The notes under the pieces are model-generated. The model saw nothing but the letters and a program-made list of their open reading frames with translations. It was not told the origin of the DNA and did no database searches. 64,000 bases of DNA from an uncultured Pelagibacteraceae bacterium (lineage in GTDB: Bacteria > Pseudomonadota > Alphaproteobacteria > Pelagibacterales > Pelagibacteraceae). The position numbers and the translations under genes are program-made. The stretch spans positions 103,085-167,084 of the forward strand of contig CACJJV010000001.1 in NCBI GenBank assembly GCA_902593845.1. The letters run 5' to 3'. How positions within the stretch are numbered: the first letter of the stretch is position 1; every line of letters starts with the position of its first letter. Below are positions 1-9,892 of the stretch, one piece after another.

Positions 1-176
1 ATTTTTACTGAACAATCTTTTTTAATTGAAAAATACAAATCTTTTAACTCACCATCGACGCTCATTATCAATGCTTGTTTTGATAATGATTTGCTTATTT
101 TTTCTGCAACATCTAAACCTGTAACTTCTTTGGGAAATTCAATATTTTTTCCATCTGGTAATGTAATTGTAGGCAT
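1..176 (-). CDS. thrS: Threonyl-tRNA synthetase, N-terminal fragment (cut by window edge)
   Basis: Only the first 58 codons are in the window and the gene runs off the left edge, so it is partial because of the window and not broken. The visible peptide starts MPTITLPDGKNIEF and reads as the TGS domain that opens ThrS, the enzyme that charges tRNA-Thr with threonine in the cytoplasm. The ATG at 174-176 follows the stop codon of the upstream glycosyltransferase gene with no gap, so the two are probably co-transcribed and translationally coupled. The TGS domain also occurs in other proteins (for example RelA/SpoT), but a TGS domain at residue 1 with this wording is typical of ThrS. Confidence 0.85.
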   Translation of the reverse strand, partial: MPTITLPDGKNIEFPKEVTGLDVAEKISKSLSKQALIMSVDGELKDLYFSIKKDCSVK

Positions 177-1331
177 TTAGTTTAATAGTCTTTTATACTC
201 TGAATATGTAGAAAAACACATTTTTTCAACATTAAATTTTTTTATTATATTATTTCTTCCCTCTTTGCCAATTTGATTTATAGCTGTTTCATCCATTGTT
301 AATCCACGGATAATTTTTTTACTTAAAGATTCTGCGTTTCCTGATTTAAATAAAAAGCCCGTTTTTTCATCATTAATTGTCTCGTTAGATCCTCCAATAT
401 TACTAGCTATGATTAATTTTTGCATAGATTGTGCTTCTACTGCTACTCTCCCAAAAGCTTCTGGTTCTATTGAAGCTGATACAATTATATCAGAAACTTT
501 ATAAGCTAATGCCATATCATTACAATGATCTATAAATTTTATTTGATTTGTTAAATGGTATTGCTCAGAAAGACGTATTAGTTTTTTTTTATAAAGGTCT
601 CTTCCTTGATCGTTTCCAAGTATAACTGCATGGAAAGCTTCATAACCTAATTCAATTTTAACAAGATTAATTGCCTCAATAAATAATTCTTGTCCTTTCC
701 ACGAAGTAAGCCTACCTGGCATTAAAATTATTTTTTTTTCATCATAGATGTTCCATTTTTGAAGTAAATTTTTTTCATCATTTTCTAATTTTGTGGAAGA
801 ATCAAAATAGTCAACATTTATTCCCCTAAAAATAACTAAAAGTTTTTTTTTACTTGTCAAAAATTCAGAATAATTTTCTTTAATGTGAGAAAAAATAAAA
901 TTTGATCCTGCAATAATCAAATCAGATCTTACCATCACAGAATTATAAAATTTTTTAAACTTGCCACTAAAATTGTAAGTTCCATGAAATGTGGTAACAA
1001 ACTTTCTATTAGTTAACTTTGTTGCAAATAAACAAGACCAAGCTGGTGCTCTACTCCTTGCATGAACAATTGAGATCTTAAAAAATAAAATTATCCCGAT
1101 TAATAAAATTGTATTTATTAGAATCAATAATGGGTTTTTACTATGAACTGGAAGTTTAATTAGTTTTACTTTTTTTTTATCAACGAATTTTGTTAATTCC
1201 CCTCCGCTAGTTACTATGAAAGACTCACACCCATTTTCTGGTAAATAATGAGCAATATCATAACATCCTGTTTCTGCTCCTCCGTAACCTAGTTTTGGTA
1301 TTACTTGCAGGACTTTTATATTAGACGACAT
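177..1331 (-). CDS. Glycosyltransferase family 4 protein
   Basis: A 384-residue GT-B type glycosyltransferase, probably working on lipopolysaccharide or another surface glycan on the cytoplasmic face of the inner membrane. The N-terminal Rossmann half opens KVLQVIPKLGYGGAE, the usual glycine-rich start of GT4 enzymes. The C-terminal half has MPGRLTSWKGQ near residue 205 and the nucleotide-sugar motif EPEAFGRVAVEA (E-x7-E) near residue 290. A hydrophobic stretch near residues 68-86 may help membrane association. The gene sits directly upstream of thrS and 42 bases from a divergent hydrolase gene. Donor and acceptor sugars cannot be read from the sequence. Confidence 0.85.
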   Translation of the reverse strand: MSSNIKVLQVIPKLGYGGAETGCYDIAHYLPENGCESFIVTSGGELTKFVDKKKVKLIKLPVHSKNPLLILINTILLIGIILFFKISIVHARSRAPAWSCLFATKLTNRKFVTTFHGTYNFSGKFKKFYNSVMVRSDLIIAGSNFIFSHIKENYSEFLTSKKKLLVIFRGINVDYFDSSTKLENDEKNLLQKWNIYDEKKIILMPGRLTSWKGQELFIEAINLVKIELGYEAFHAVILGNDQGRDLYKKKLIRLSEQYHLTNQIKFIDHCNDMALAYKVSDIIVSASIEPEAFGRVAVEAQSMQKLIIASNIGGSNETINDEKTGFLFKSGNAESLSKKIIRGLTMDETAINQIGKEGRNNIIKKFNVEKMCFSTYSEYKRLLN

Positions 1332-1373
1332 ACAGTTAGATTATATAATAATAGAGATAACTAATAAACTTTT

Positions 1374-2120
1374 ATGAGCAAATTCAATTACTTTAAAATA
1401 AATAAATCAAAAAAAATCAGATACTTAAAATACAACCAAAAAAATAAAGCTTACATAGTTTTTTTACACGGGTTTATGTCTGATTTAGAGGGAAAAAAAC
1501 CTAAAGTATTTTTAAATTTTGCAAAAAAAAATAAACTTGGTTTTCTTGCACTAGAATATTCTGGTCATGGAAAATCATCTGGTAAATTTACCAATGGGAA
1601 TATCTCAAAATGGACTAAAGAGACAACTTTATTAATTAAAAAAATTGTCAAAAAAAATAGAATCATCTTAGTTGGCTCAAGTATGGGGTCTTGGATTGCT
1701 TTAAATCAATTTAAATTTTTTAAAAAACAAATTGTAGGTTTTTTAGGAATTGGTTCTGCACCTCAATTTTTAGAGGGTTTAATGTGGAACAAATTTTCAA
1801 AAAAAATGAAAAAAGAAATAACAATAAATAGGATTATTAACTTAAAGCATGGAAATTATGAATATCCAATCTCTTTACAACTAATTAAAGATGGCCGGAA
1901 AAATAAAGTATTTCATAAAAAAATTTATGACAAATTAAAGATTACTATGGTTCATGGACAAAAGGATGAGTCTGTCCCTGTCAGTTATTCCAAAAAAGTT
2001 TTAAAAATTTTTGTAAATTCAAAAAAAAAATTAGTTATCATTAAAAAGGGCGATCACAGCTTATCTTCACCTAAATGGTTAGGCATATTAAAAAAAGAGT
2101 TAAAAATTATAATTAACTAA
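1374..2120 (+). CDS. Alpha/beta hydrolase (serine hydrolase)
   Basis: A 248-residue alpha/beta-hydrolase without a signal peptide, so probably cytoplasmic. HGFMSDLEGKK near residue 32 forms the oxyanion region. GSSMGS near residue 102 is the nucleophile elbow (G-x-S-x-G with Ser in the centre). HGQKDESVP near residue 193 supplies the acid and GDHSLSSP near residue 227 the histidine, so the triad looks complete. The pattern resembles ABHD10-like or small thioesterase/esterase proteins, but the substrate is unknown. The 3' end overlaps that of gltB on the other strand by 8 bases. Confidence 0.75.
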   Translation: MSKFNYFKINKSKKIRYLKYNQKNKAYIVFLHGFMSDLEGKKPKVFLNFAKKNKLGFLALEYSGHGKSSGKFTNGNISKWTKETTLLIKKIVKKNRIILVGSSMGSWIALNQFKFFKKQIVGFLGIGSAPQFLEGLMWNKFSKKMKKEITINRIINLKHGNYEYPISLQLIKDGRKNKVFHKKIYDKLKITMVHGQKDESVPVSYSKKVLKIFVNSKKKLVIIKKGDHSLSSPKWLGILKKELKIIIN

Positions 2121-5100
2121 CTTCTTTAATCTTAGACTTAAATGTAATTGGATTTTTAAGTTTATTAATCATCTCTTTTGGACAAACCTGAACAAAATTT
2201 TTAATTTCAACTTCAAAATTTTCAAAAATATTTTTTGATATCAATGATCCTGTCTCCTTTGAGTGTTCTAAAATTAATTCTTTTAAATAACTTGTCCAAT
2301 AATCTGTCTCAACATTTTGCCAAACAACTGAATCTGGATTTACTTTTTTTTCAAACTCTTTAGATTTATCATAGATAAATGCCATACCTCCGGTCATGCC
2401 AGCTGCAAAGTTGTCACCGACATTTCCTAAAATGACAACTGTTCCTCCAGTCATATATTCACAACCATTTGAGTCACAACCCTCAATAACTGTAGTTGCA
2501 CCAGAATTTCTTACAGCAAATCTATCACCTGCTTGACCCGCAGCAAAAAGTTTACCTGAAGTCGCTCCATACAGAACTGTATTTCCGATGATTGTATTTT
2601 CATTAGAGATTAAATTACTTTCATCAGAAAGTTTTATCGAGATTGTAGCACCTGACAATCCCTTGCCGACATAATCATTTGCATCACCTTTGAGATTTAA
2701 TTTTAGTCCTTTTGATGAAAAAGCACCAAATGACTGACCCGCAGAGCCTTTGAAATTTAATGTAAGAAAATTTTCATCAAGTTTTTCGTACCCATACTTT
2801 TTGTAAAGATGATGTGAAATTCTTGTACCAACTGCCCTGTTTGTATTTTTGATAATAAATTCTTTCACAACTTTTTCTGAATTATCTAAAGATTTTTCTA
2901 TTTCTGGCCAAATTTCCTGGTCTAATGTTTCTGGTACTTTATTGATCTCCAATGACTCGCAGTATCTTTTATTGTTTCCTGGGTCTGCCTGAACAAATAA
3001 TGGATTTAAATCCAAATCATCTAAATTTGGTGACGCTTTATTAACTTGCATTAATAAATCAGTTCTTCCAATTATATCATTTAATGATTTAAAACCTAAT
3101 TCAGCTAAAATTTCTCTTACTTCAGATGCAATGAAAGTGAATAAATTTACAACCTTGTCTGGAGTACCAGTAAATTTTTCTCTTAATTTTTCATCTTGTG
3201 TACAAACACCTACTGGACAAGTATTTGAGTGGCACTGTCTTACCATTATACATCCCATTGCCACTAGAGCTGTTGTTGCAACTCCATACTCCTCTGCTCC
3301 CATCATTGCAGCAATAACAACATCTCTTCCAGTTTTAATACCACCATCAGTTCTCAATGTAACTTTGTGTCTTAAATTGTTTAATGTTAAAACCTGATTT
3401 GCCTCGGTGAGACCCATCTCCCAAGGTATTCCAACATATTTGACACTTGTTTGAGGAGTTGCGCCTGTTCCTCCATTATGACCCGAAATTAAAATAATAT
3501 CTGCTTTCGCTTTAGCTACACCTGCAGCAATGGTTCCAATTCCTGATGATGCAACTAACTTGACACCAACTCGTGCTTTTGGATTTGTTTGTTTCAAATC
3601 ATAAATCAGTTGTGCCAAATCTTCTATGGAATAAATATCGTGATGTGGAGGTGGAGAAATTAATGTTACTCCTGGTGTGGAATGTCGTAGTCTTGCAATC
3701 TCCTTTGTTACTTTGAAGCCAGGTAACTGACCACCTTCCCCTGGTTTGGCACCTTGTGCCATTTTAATTTCTATTTCATTACAATTATTCAAGTAATTTA
3801 CAGTCACACCAAATCTAGCAGATGCAATTTGTTTAACTCTAGAATTGGCACTATCACCACTATCCATCACCTTAAATCTTTCTGCATCTTCCCCACCTTC
3901 ACCACTACAAGAAGCTCCTTTAATTCTATTCATTCCAATAGCAAGAGTTTCATGCGCTTCTTTAGATAAAGCACCGTGGGACATGCTTCCACTACCAAAT
4001 CTTTTTAGTATTTTTTCTATTGGTTCAACTTCAGATAAATCTATTGATGAACCCAATTTTTTTTTTCTAAAATCAATTAGATCCCTCAAATTTATTGGTG
4101 GTAAATTATATATACCTTCAGCATATTTCTTATATGCCTCATATGAATTTGAGCCTACAGCACTTTGTAATAAATGAATTAGCTTTCCTTGATATTGATG
4201 TGTTTCACCGTTTTTCCTGTATCTATAAATACCTCCAATTGGCAATATAGTTTCTGTGCTTTCAAATGCTTCTTTGTGAATTTCTCTTATTTTTTTTTCA
4301 ATTCCAACTAAACCAATGCCTGAAATTTTCGAGGTAACTCCAGGAAAGTATTCATTTACAACTGTTCTGCTCAATCCTACTGTCTCAAAATTACATCCAC
4401 CTCTGTAAGAACTTAAAACCGAAATCCCCATTTTTGACATTATCTTCAATAAACCTGCATTAACTGAATTAATGTAGCGTTGTACACATTCATCATAACT
4501 AAATTGACCAAAAAGTTTTTTTTCATATCTCTGATATAAACTATCGAAAGCCAGATATGGATTTACTGTAGTTGCTCCAACTCCAATTAATGTTGCAAAC
4601 GAATGAGTATCTATTGCCTCTCCAGACTGAACATTTATAGAAACATAACCTCTTAGTTTTTTTTGTATCAAAAATGTGTTTATGGCTCCGACACATAATA
4701 ACATAGGCATTGGCAATCTTTCAGATGAGAGATTTTTGTCACTTAAAATCAGTTGGGTAATACCTTGTCTTACTGCAATTTCAGATTCTTTTTGGATCCT
4801 GTTAATAGAATTTTCTAAATTATCATTTTGTGAAAATGAGCAATCAATAGTCACTGAACTTTTACCAAAAAAATTAGTGAATTTGTTAAATTGTGAATTT
4901 GATAAAATAGGACTATTTAAAACATAAATATTCTCTTTGGTTAAAGTATCAAAATCAAGAATATTACCTAAATTTCCAAATCTAGTTTTTAAACTCATCA
5001 CTTTATTTTCTCTTAAAGAGTCAATTGGCGGATTGGTTACTTGGCTAAAATTTTGTCTAAAAAAATGGTAAAGTGGTCTATACTTATCAGATAGTACTGC

Positions 5101-6618
5101 TAAAGGGGTATCATCACCCATTGAACCTGTTGCCTCTTTTGCATCTTCTGCCATTGGATGTAATATAAGCTCTAGATCCTCTAAACTTATTCCGAAAGTA
5201 TATTGTCTTCTCCTTAGACTTTCGCCATCAAAATTATGTTTTTCATTGGAGATTGATAATTTTTCATCAAGATCAATTATTTGAGAATTAAAATGTTTAA
5301 ATTCTTTAGCCAAATAATCTTTTATTTGACTATTAGAAAAAACTTTACCTTTTTCAATTCTGACCCCGATAATTTCACCAGGACCAAGTCTTCCCTTGGT
5401 TAAAATTTTTTTTTCATTTAAATCAATCATTCCTGTTTCTGAACCTGCAAAGATCATTTTGTCTTTTGTAATGGCATATCTCAAGGGTCTAAGACCATTT
5501 CTATCATTTGCAGCTATAACCCATTCATTGTCTGTAGCAGCAATAGCAGCAGGTCCATCCCATGGTTCCATTGTGCTATTTAAAAAATTAAATAATTGCT
5601 GATGACTTTTTGATAATGTCTTATTTTTTTTCGACCATGCATCCGGTACTAGCATTAATTTAGCTAATGGTGCAGATTGACCTGATTTATTTAATAATTC
5701 AAATACATTATCTAAAGCTGCAGAGTCAGAGACACCTTTTTGGATTACTGGTTTTAAATTTTCTATGTCCTCGAAAAGTGGGCTACTCATTTCTTGTTCA
5801 TGAACTTTCATCCAATTTTTATTTCCTTTGTAAGTATTTATCTCACCATTATGTGCTATGGCCCTAAATGGTTGAGCTAAGCTCCAGCTTGGTGCAGTGT
5901 TTGTTGAAAATCTTTGATGAAAAATTGCATATCTTGAAATAAATCTTGAATCTCTAAGATCTAAATAAAAGTCAGATAAAGACTCTGCTAAATATAGTCC
6001 TTTGTAAATTATAGATTTTGAACTAATTGAACAAATATAAAAATTATTCAATGAGGCATCAAAAGCTTTATTTTCAATTCTCTTTCTTATTTCATAAATT
6101 TTTCTCTCTAAGTTTTTATCTAATAAATTTGGATCATTAGGTTTAAAAAGAACTTGTATGATTTCTGGCATGGTTTGAAGAGCTTTTTCACCTAAAACTT
6201 TTGAATTTACTGGTACTTGTCGCCAACCATATATACTAAAATTATTTTTAGTTAGTTCACTCTCAACTATTGTTTTGCAACTCTCTTGCGCTGAATAGTC
6301 ATTTCTAGGTAAAAAAATCATTCCTACACAGATTTCAGAATTATCATAATCGTGTCCGGTAACTTGTATTTTTTCTATAAAAAAGTCTTTAGGGATTTCA
6401 ACATGTATTCCGGCTCCGTCACCCGTTTTACCATCTGCATCTACGGCACCTCTGTGCCAAACTGCTTTTAAAGCTTCAATTCCATACTCTACTATAGCCC
6501 TAGATTTTTTTCCCTCTGTAGATGCAATTAAACCAACTCCACAAGCATCGTGTTCCATCTCTTTTGAATAAACATGATTTTTTGTGAGTAACTCTAAATT
6601 TTTTTTATAATTTTCCAT
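2113..6618 (-). CDS. gltB: Glutamate synthase (NADPH) large subunit
   Basis: The large subunit of GOGAT makes two glutamates from glutamine and 2-oxoglutarate and, with glutamine synthetase, assimilates ammonium. I place the start at MENYKKNLEL (1501 residues), where the ATG overlaps the gltD stop as TAATG; a longer reading frame exists but lies inside gltD. Cys26 in HDACGVGLIAS is the expected N-terminal nucleophile of the glutamine amidotransferase domain, exposed after removal of a short propeptide. The FMN/synthase domain shows GEGGQLPG and SGHNGGTGA. The 3Fe-4S cysteines are in CHSNTCPVGVC. The C-terminal GXGXG helix follows (GAGQ, GG repeats near residues 1330-1420). Length is normal for the family. 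Confidence 0.97.
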   Translation of the reverse strand: MENYKKNLELLTKNHVYSKEMEHDACGVGLIASTEGKKSRAIVEYGIEALKAVWHRGAVDADGKTGDGAGIHVEIPKDFFIEKIQVTGHDYDNSEICVGMIFLPRNDYSAQESCKTIVESELTKNNFSIYGWRQVPVNSKVLGEKALQTMPEIIQVLFKPNDPNLLDKNLERKIYEIRKRIENKAFDASLNNFYICSISSKSIIYKGLYLAESLSDFYLDLRDSRFISRYAIFHQRFSTNTAPSWSLAQPFRAIAHNGEINTYKGNKNWMKVHEQEMSSPLFEDIENLKPVIQKGVSDSAALDNVFELLNKSGQSAPLAKLMLVPDAWSKKNKTLSKSHQQLFNFLNSTMEPWDGPAAIAATDNEWVIAANDRNGLRPLRYAITKDKMIFAGSETGMIDLNEKKILTKGRLGPGEIIGVRIEKGKVFSNSQIKDYLAKEFKHFNSQIIDLDEKLSISNEKHNFDGESLRRRQYTFGISLEDLELILHPMAEDAKEATGSMGDDTPLAVLSDKYRPLYHFFRQNFSQVTNPPIDSLRENKVMSLKTRFGNLGNILDFDTLTKENIYVLNSPILSNSQFNKFTNFFGKSSVTIDCSFSQNDNLENSINRIQKESEIAVRQGITQLILSDKNLSSERLPMPMLLCVGAINTFLIQKKLRGYVSINVQSGEAIDTHSFATLIGVGATTVNPYLAFDSLYQRYEKKLFGQFSYDECVQRYINSVNAGLLKIMSKMGISVLSSYRGGCNFETVGLSRTVVNEYFPGVTSKISGIGLVGIEKKIREIHKEAFESTETILPIGGIYRYRKNGETHQYQGKLIHLLQSAVGSNSYEAYKKYAEGIYNLPPINLRDLIDFRKKKLGSSIDLSEVEPIEKILKRFGSGSMSHGALSKEAHETLAIGMNRIKGASCSGEGGEDAERFKVMDSGDSANSRVKQIASARFGVTVNYLNNCNEIEIKMAQGAKPGEGGQLPGFKVTKEIARLRHSTPGVTLISPPPHHDIYSIEDLAQLIYDLKQTNPKARVGVKLVASSGIGTIAAGVAKAKADIILISGHNGGTGATPQTSVKYVGIPWEMGLTEANQVLTLNNLRHKVTLRTDGGIKTGRDVVIAAMMGAEEYGVATTALVAMGCIMVRQCHSNTCPVGVCTQDEKLREKFTGTPDKVVNLFTFIASEVREILAELGFKSLNDIIGRTDLLMQVNKASPNLDDLDLNPLFVQADPGNNKRYCESLEINKVPETLDQEIWPEIEKSLDNSEKVVKEFIIKNTNRAVGTRISHHLYKKYGYEKLDENFLTLNFKGSAGQSFGAFSSKGLKLNLKGDANDYVGKGLSGATISIKLSDESNLISNENTIIGNTVLYGATSGKLFAAGQAGDRFAVRNSGATTVIEGCDSNGCEYMTGGTVVILGNVGDNFAAGMTGGMAFIYDKSKEFEKKVNPDSVVWQNVETDYWTSYLKELILEHSKETGSLISKNIFENFEVEIKNFVQVCPKEMINKLKNPITFKSKIKEVS

Positions 6619-8057
6619 TATGCTACTCTTGTTTTTTTTAGTTGCATATTTTCTAAATAGGTTTTCATAGAAGAAGCCGCATCTCTCCCATCTTTGATTG
6701 CCCATACTACTAACGACGCTCCTCTTACAATATCTCCTGCAGCAAAAACACCTTTTAGATTTGTTTCCATGGTATTGAAATCAGTTTTAATTGTTCCCCA
6801 TTTTGTTACTTGTAACTCTTGTGCATCAAATAATAATGGTAAATTTTCTGGATCAAATCCAAGTGCTTTGATTACCATATCGGCTTTCACCATATATTCT
6901 GAACCTTCTTTAATTTCTGGTTTTCGTCTTCCTGATTCATCTGGTTCACCTAATTCAATTTGATTAACAACTAAATTTTCAATTTTATTTTTTCCCTTAA
7001 ATTCTTTTGGACTAGAAAGCCAAACAAATTCTACACCCTCTTCCTCAGCATTTGCAACTTCTCTAGCAGATCCAGGCATATTTTCTTTATCTCTTCTATA
7101 TAAACATTTTACCGACTTTGCTTTTTGTCTTACTGAAGTTCTTACACAATCCATTGCTGTGTCACCACCACCTATCACAACAACATCTTTTCCCTCAGCG
7201 TTTAAAATTCCTTTATCAAATAACTCTACTTTATCTCCTAGGCCTTTTTTATTTGATGCTGTCAAAAACTCCATTGCAGGAAAAATATTACCTAAATCAT
7301 TACCAGGTAATTCAACTTCTCTTGGCTTATATACACCTGTCGCTATTAAAATTGCATCATGTTTTTTTCGCAACTGGTCTAGAGTTGCATCTTTACCAAC
7401 TTCAAAATTTTGAATAAATTTTATCCCGCCATCCTTTAACAACTTTGTTCTTCGCTCAACTACATGTTTTTCAAGTTTAAAATTTGGAATTCCATAAATT
7501 AATAATCCACCTGCGCGATCATATCGATCATAAACAGTAATTTTATATCCATTTTTCCTAAGCTGCTCAGCGGCTGCTAATCCTGCGGGACCAGCACCAA
7601 TTATTCCAACGCTTTGATCTTTTTCATGTTTGATAGAAATTGGTTTAACCCAGCCTTGTTCCCACGCTTTATCATTTATATATTTCTCAACTGAACCAAT
7701 AGTAACTGTTCCATGTCCTGATTGCTCAATAACGCAGTTACCCTCACACAATCTGTCCTGAGGACAAATTCTTCCACACACCTCTGGCATATTGTTAGTG
7801 CTTTGAGATAATTCGTAGGCCTCTTTTAATCTTCCTTCAGCTGTAAGTTTTAACCAATCTGGAATATTGTTGCTTAAGGGACAATGTACTTGGCAAAATG
7901 GAACTCCACATTGAGAACATCTGCTTGATTGTTCTTCAGCTTTTTTAGTTACAAACTCGTCATAGATTTCATTAAAATCCTCTTTTCTTGTGCCAATCTT
8001 TCTTTTAGGTGGAGTTTGTTGACCTATTTTCACAAATTTTAACATTTTATCAGTCAT
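6618..8057 (-). CDS. gltD: Glutamate synthase small subunit
   Basis: This 479-residue iron-sulfur flavoprotein passes electrons from NAD(P)H to GltB. The N-terminal cysteine region (CSQCGVPFCQVHCPLSNNIP, near residues 47-66) plus CGRICPQDRLCEGNC carry the 4Fe-4S ligands. Two dinucleotide folds follow: GIIGAGPAGLAAAEQLRK for FAD near residue 150 and VVIGGGDTAMDC for NAD(P)H near residue 293. It is the first gene of a gltD-gltB unit, the reverse of the gltB-gltD order in E. coli. A second possible start, MLKFVKIGQ, lies four codons in. The 183-base upstream gap holds an inverted repeat (8114-8134) and a TATAAT-like element. Confidence 0.96.
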   Translation of the reverse strand: MTDKMLKFVKIGQQTPPKRKIGTRKEDFNEIYDEFVTKKAEEQSSRCSQCGVPFCQVHCPLSNNIPDWLKLTAEGRLKEAYELSQSTNNMPEVCGRICPQDRLCEGNCVIEQSGHGTVTIGSVEKYINDKAWEQGWVKPISIKHEKDQSVGIIGAGPAGLAAAEQLRKNGYKITVYDRYDRAGGLLIYGIPNFKLEKHVVERRTKLLKDGGIKFIQNFEVGKDATLDQLRKKHDAILIATGVYKPREVELPGNDLGNIFPAMEFLTASNKKGLGDKVELFDKGILNAEGKDVVVIGGGDTAMDCVRTSVRQKAKSVKCLYRRDKENMPGSAREVANAEEEGVEFVWLSSPKEFKGKNKIENLVVNQIELGEPDESGRRKPEIKEGSEYMVKADMVIKALGFDPENLPLLFDAQELQVTKWGTIKTDFNTMETNLKGVFAAGDIVRGASLVVWAIKDGRDAASSMKTYLENMQLKKTRVA

Positions 8058-8113
8058 AGAATCTTTAAATTTTCGGCAAATTATACATTGTTTTTAGTAA
8101 TAAAAGTATTATT

Positions 8114-8134
8114 TAGGTCAATAATTATGACCTA
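8114..8134. promoter_or_regulatory. Inverted repeat between gltD and uppP, possible operator
   Basis: TAGGTCA and TGACCTA form perfect 7-base arms around a 7-base AT spacer, midway between the divergent gltD and uppP starts. In the gltD direction a TATAAT-like hexamer lies just downstream, nearer the gene. A dimeric regulator site is plausible and a poly-T tract is absent, so it does not look like a terminator. Which protein binds, and whether it serves gltD or uppP, cannot be told. The rest of the 8058-8240 gap is AT-rich with no gene that I can support. Confidence 0.4.
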
Positions 8135-8240
8135 TAATAAACTTTATTCAGCATAAAATGTGAGAAATTTATTTTTTGCATACCTATTATGATTAAATCG
8201 AATTGTTTAAAATGAATATTTTTTAAGTTACGACATCTTT

Positions 8241-9020
8241 ATGCTTCAAGATTTTATAGAAATACTAATTCTTTCTGCAGTCCAAGGAATTTCTGAATTT
8301 TTACCTATTAGCTCTTCAGCCCATCTGATTTTAATATCAAATTTTTATGATTTTAGCTCAAGCTCTTTATTCATTGATATTGGTCTGCACTTAGGTTCTT
8401 TATTTGCAATAATCTATTACTTTAAAAAAGATTTACTAAATTTAAGAAACAATCAAGAACTATTGGTTTTGATTTTAGTTGGATCAATACCTCTTATAAT
8501 TTTTGGATATATAATATATTCGATCGAAATAATTAATCTTTTAAGAAATATAGAAATTATTGCTTGGACAACTCTATTTTTTGGTTTAGTCCTATTTTTA
8601 TCGGATAAAAGAGATACTGATCAAAATATATCAACCAACTTAAATATAAAATCAATATTATTCATAGGTTTATTTCAAATTTTAGCACTCATACCTGGTG
8701 TGAGTAGAGCAGGAATAACTTTAACAGCAGCTCGATTTTTGAAATTTAATAGAGTTGACTCAAGCAAAATCGCCTTTTTACTATCTATACCTGCGTTAGC
8801 TGGTGCAAGTTTTTTAGGTCTTCAAGATGCTGTACAACAGTCTACTGAATTTAATTATTTATTATTAATTGCAGTCACTCTTTCTTTTATCTTTTCATTT
8901 ATCACAGTTAAATATTTTATAAAATATGTAAGGAATTTTTCTTTAACCGTATTCGTAATTTATAGAATTATTATTGCTTTAGTTTTATTATTGATAATTT
9001 ATTTTCCTCATCAAGGGTAA
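8241..9020 (+). CDS. uppP: Undecaprenyl-diphosphatase
   Basis: A 259-residue polytopic inner-membrane phosphatase of the UppP/BacA family, which turns undecaprenyl diphosphate into undecaprenyl phosphate and so recycles the lipid carrier for peptidoglycan and surface glycans. Both family signatures are present: QGISEFLPISSSAHL at residues 16-30 (with the catalytic Glu) and PGVSRAGITLTAARF near residue 154. Several hydrophobic helices cover the rest. Length is close to the usual 265-275. The 3' end overlaps the convergent transporter gene by 33 bases. Confidence 0.96.
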   Translation: MLQDFIEILILSAVQGISEFLPISSSAHLILISNFYDFSSSSLFIDIGLHLGSLFAIIYYFKKDLLNLRNNQELLVLILVGSIPLIIFGYIIYSIEIINLLRNIEIIAWTTLFFGLVLFLSDKRDTDQNISTNLNIKSILFIGLFQILALIPGVSRAGITLTAARFLKFNRVDSSKIAFLLSIPALAGASFLGLQDAVQQSTEFNYLLLIAVTLSFIFSFITVKYFIKYVRNFSLTVFVIYRIIIALVLLLIIYFPHQG

Positions 9021-9884
9021 TAATTGAGAAATTAAAACACCACACAATATGAATAAGCACCCTAATATATTATTAAAATCTAAAATTTGACTTAATAAAA
9101 ACCACGCTGCGATAGTTGCAAATACACCTTCTAATGAAAAAATTATGGCTGCTGGTGCAGGTGTTATATTTTTTTGAGCGTAAATTTGTAAAACGAATGC
9201 AAAACCACCTGATAAAATTCCTGCATAGAGTATAGAGTCTATCTCATTGAGAATATTTTCAATTACAAATTCTTCATAAATCAAACCAATGATAAAAGAA
9301 AATAAAGCCACTAATAAAGTTTGAATTGCACCTAATGTTAAGGGTAAGTTATATGTTTTAACAACCATTCCAGTAAATATGATGTGAGTACTCCAGAATA
9401 ATGCTCCAAGAATGACCAATGTGTCTCCAAGTCTAACTGTAGCATCATAAAAATTGGTTAAAAGATACCCGCCAATTAAACATAAAATGACTGAAGGCCA
9501 TACACTCCAATGCAATGAATCTCTCTTAAACATAAAAATAATAATTGGTACCATCGGAACATAAAAAATCGTAAAAAAAGCTGCATTAGCTACATCTGTA
9601 TAAAGCAGAGCTACTTGCTGCAATGCCGATCCTAAAAATAATGATAATCCTATTAAAAAAGATAGAATAGCAAAATATCTAAAACCAGTTTTAAATTCTA
9701 ATTTAAATTTTTTAGTCTCAAATAACAATGCTAAAGGTAGTATTGCCAAAAAACCCACAAAAAATCTTACTGCATTAAATGTAAACGGACCAATATCATC
9801 CATGCCAGTGTCTTGAGCAATAAATGTAGTTCCCCAAATAAATGTACACAACAAAGCACTTAACAATGAAACGCTTTTAGACAT
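8988..9884 (-). CDS. EamA/DMT-family transporter
   Basis: About 298 residues and ten hydrophobic helices in two EamA-like halves, the layout of drug/metabolite superfamily permeases in the inner membrane. Helix 1 contains the typical CTFIWGTTFIAQ. The second half has GGFAFVLQIYAQK and PAAIIFSLEGVFA, the usual second-EamA wording. I chose the ATG at 9882-9884 (MSKSVSLLSA); a TTG four codons upstream overlaps the aceF stop and is a possible alternative. It follows aceF on the same strand. The substrate cannot be predicted; DMT members export amino acids, metabolites or amphipathic compounds. Confidence 0.85.
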   Translation of the reverse strand: MSKSVSLLSALLCTFIWGTTFIAQDTGMDDIGPFTFNAVRFFVGFLAILPLALLFETKKFKLEFKTGFRYFAILSFLIGLSLFLGSALQQVALLYTDVANAAFFTIFYVPMVPIIIFMFKRDSLHWSVWPSVILCLIGGYLLTNFYDATVRLGDTLVILGALFWSTHIIFTGMVVKTYNLPLTLGAIQTLLVALFSFIIGLIYEEFVIENILNEIDSILYAGILSGGFAFVLQIYAQKNITPAPAAIIFSLEGVFATIAAWFLLSQILDFNNILGCLFILCGVLISQLLPLMRKINYQ

Positions 9885-9892
9885 AATTTTTA

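Noticed and set aside
6619-6705. A 29-codon N-terminal extension of gltB reading back into gltD
   Set aside because: It lies wholly inside gltD, has no GltB character, and the ATG at 6618 makes a TAATG overlap with the gltD stop like other junctions here.
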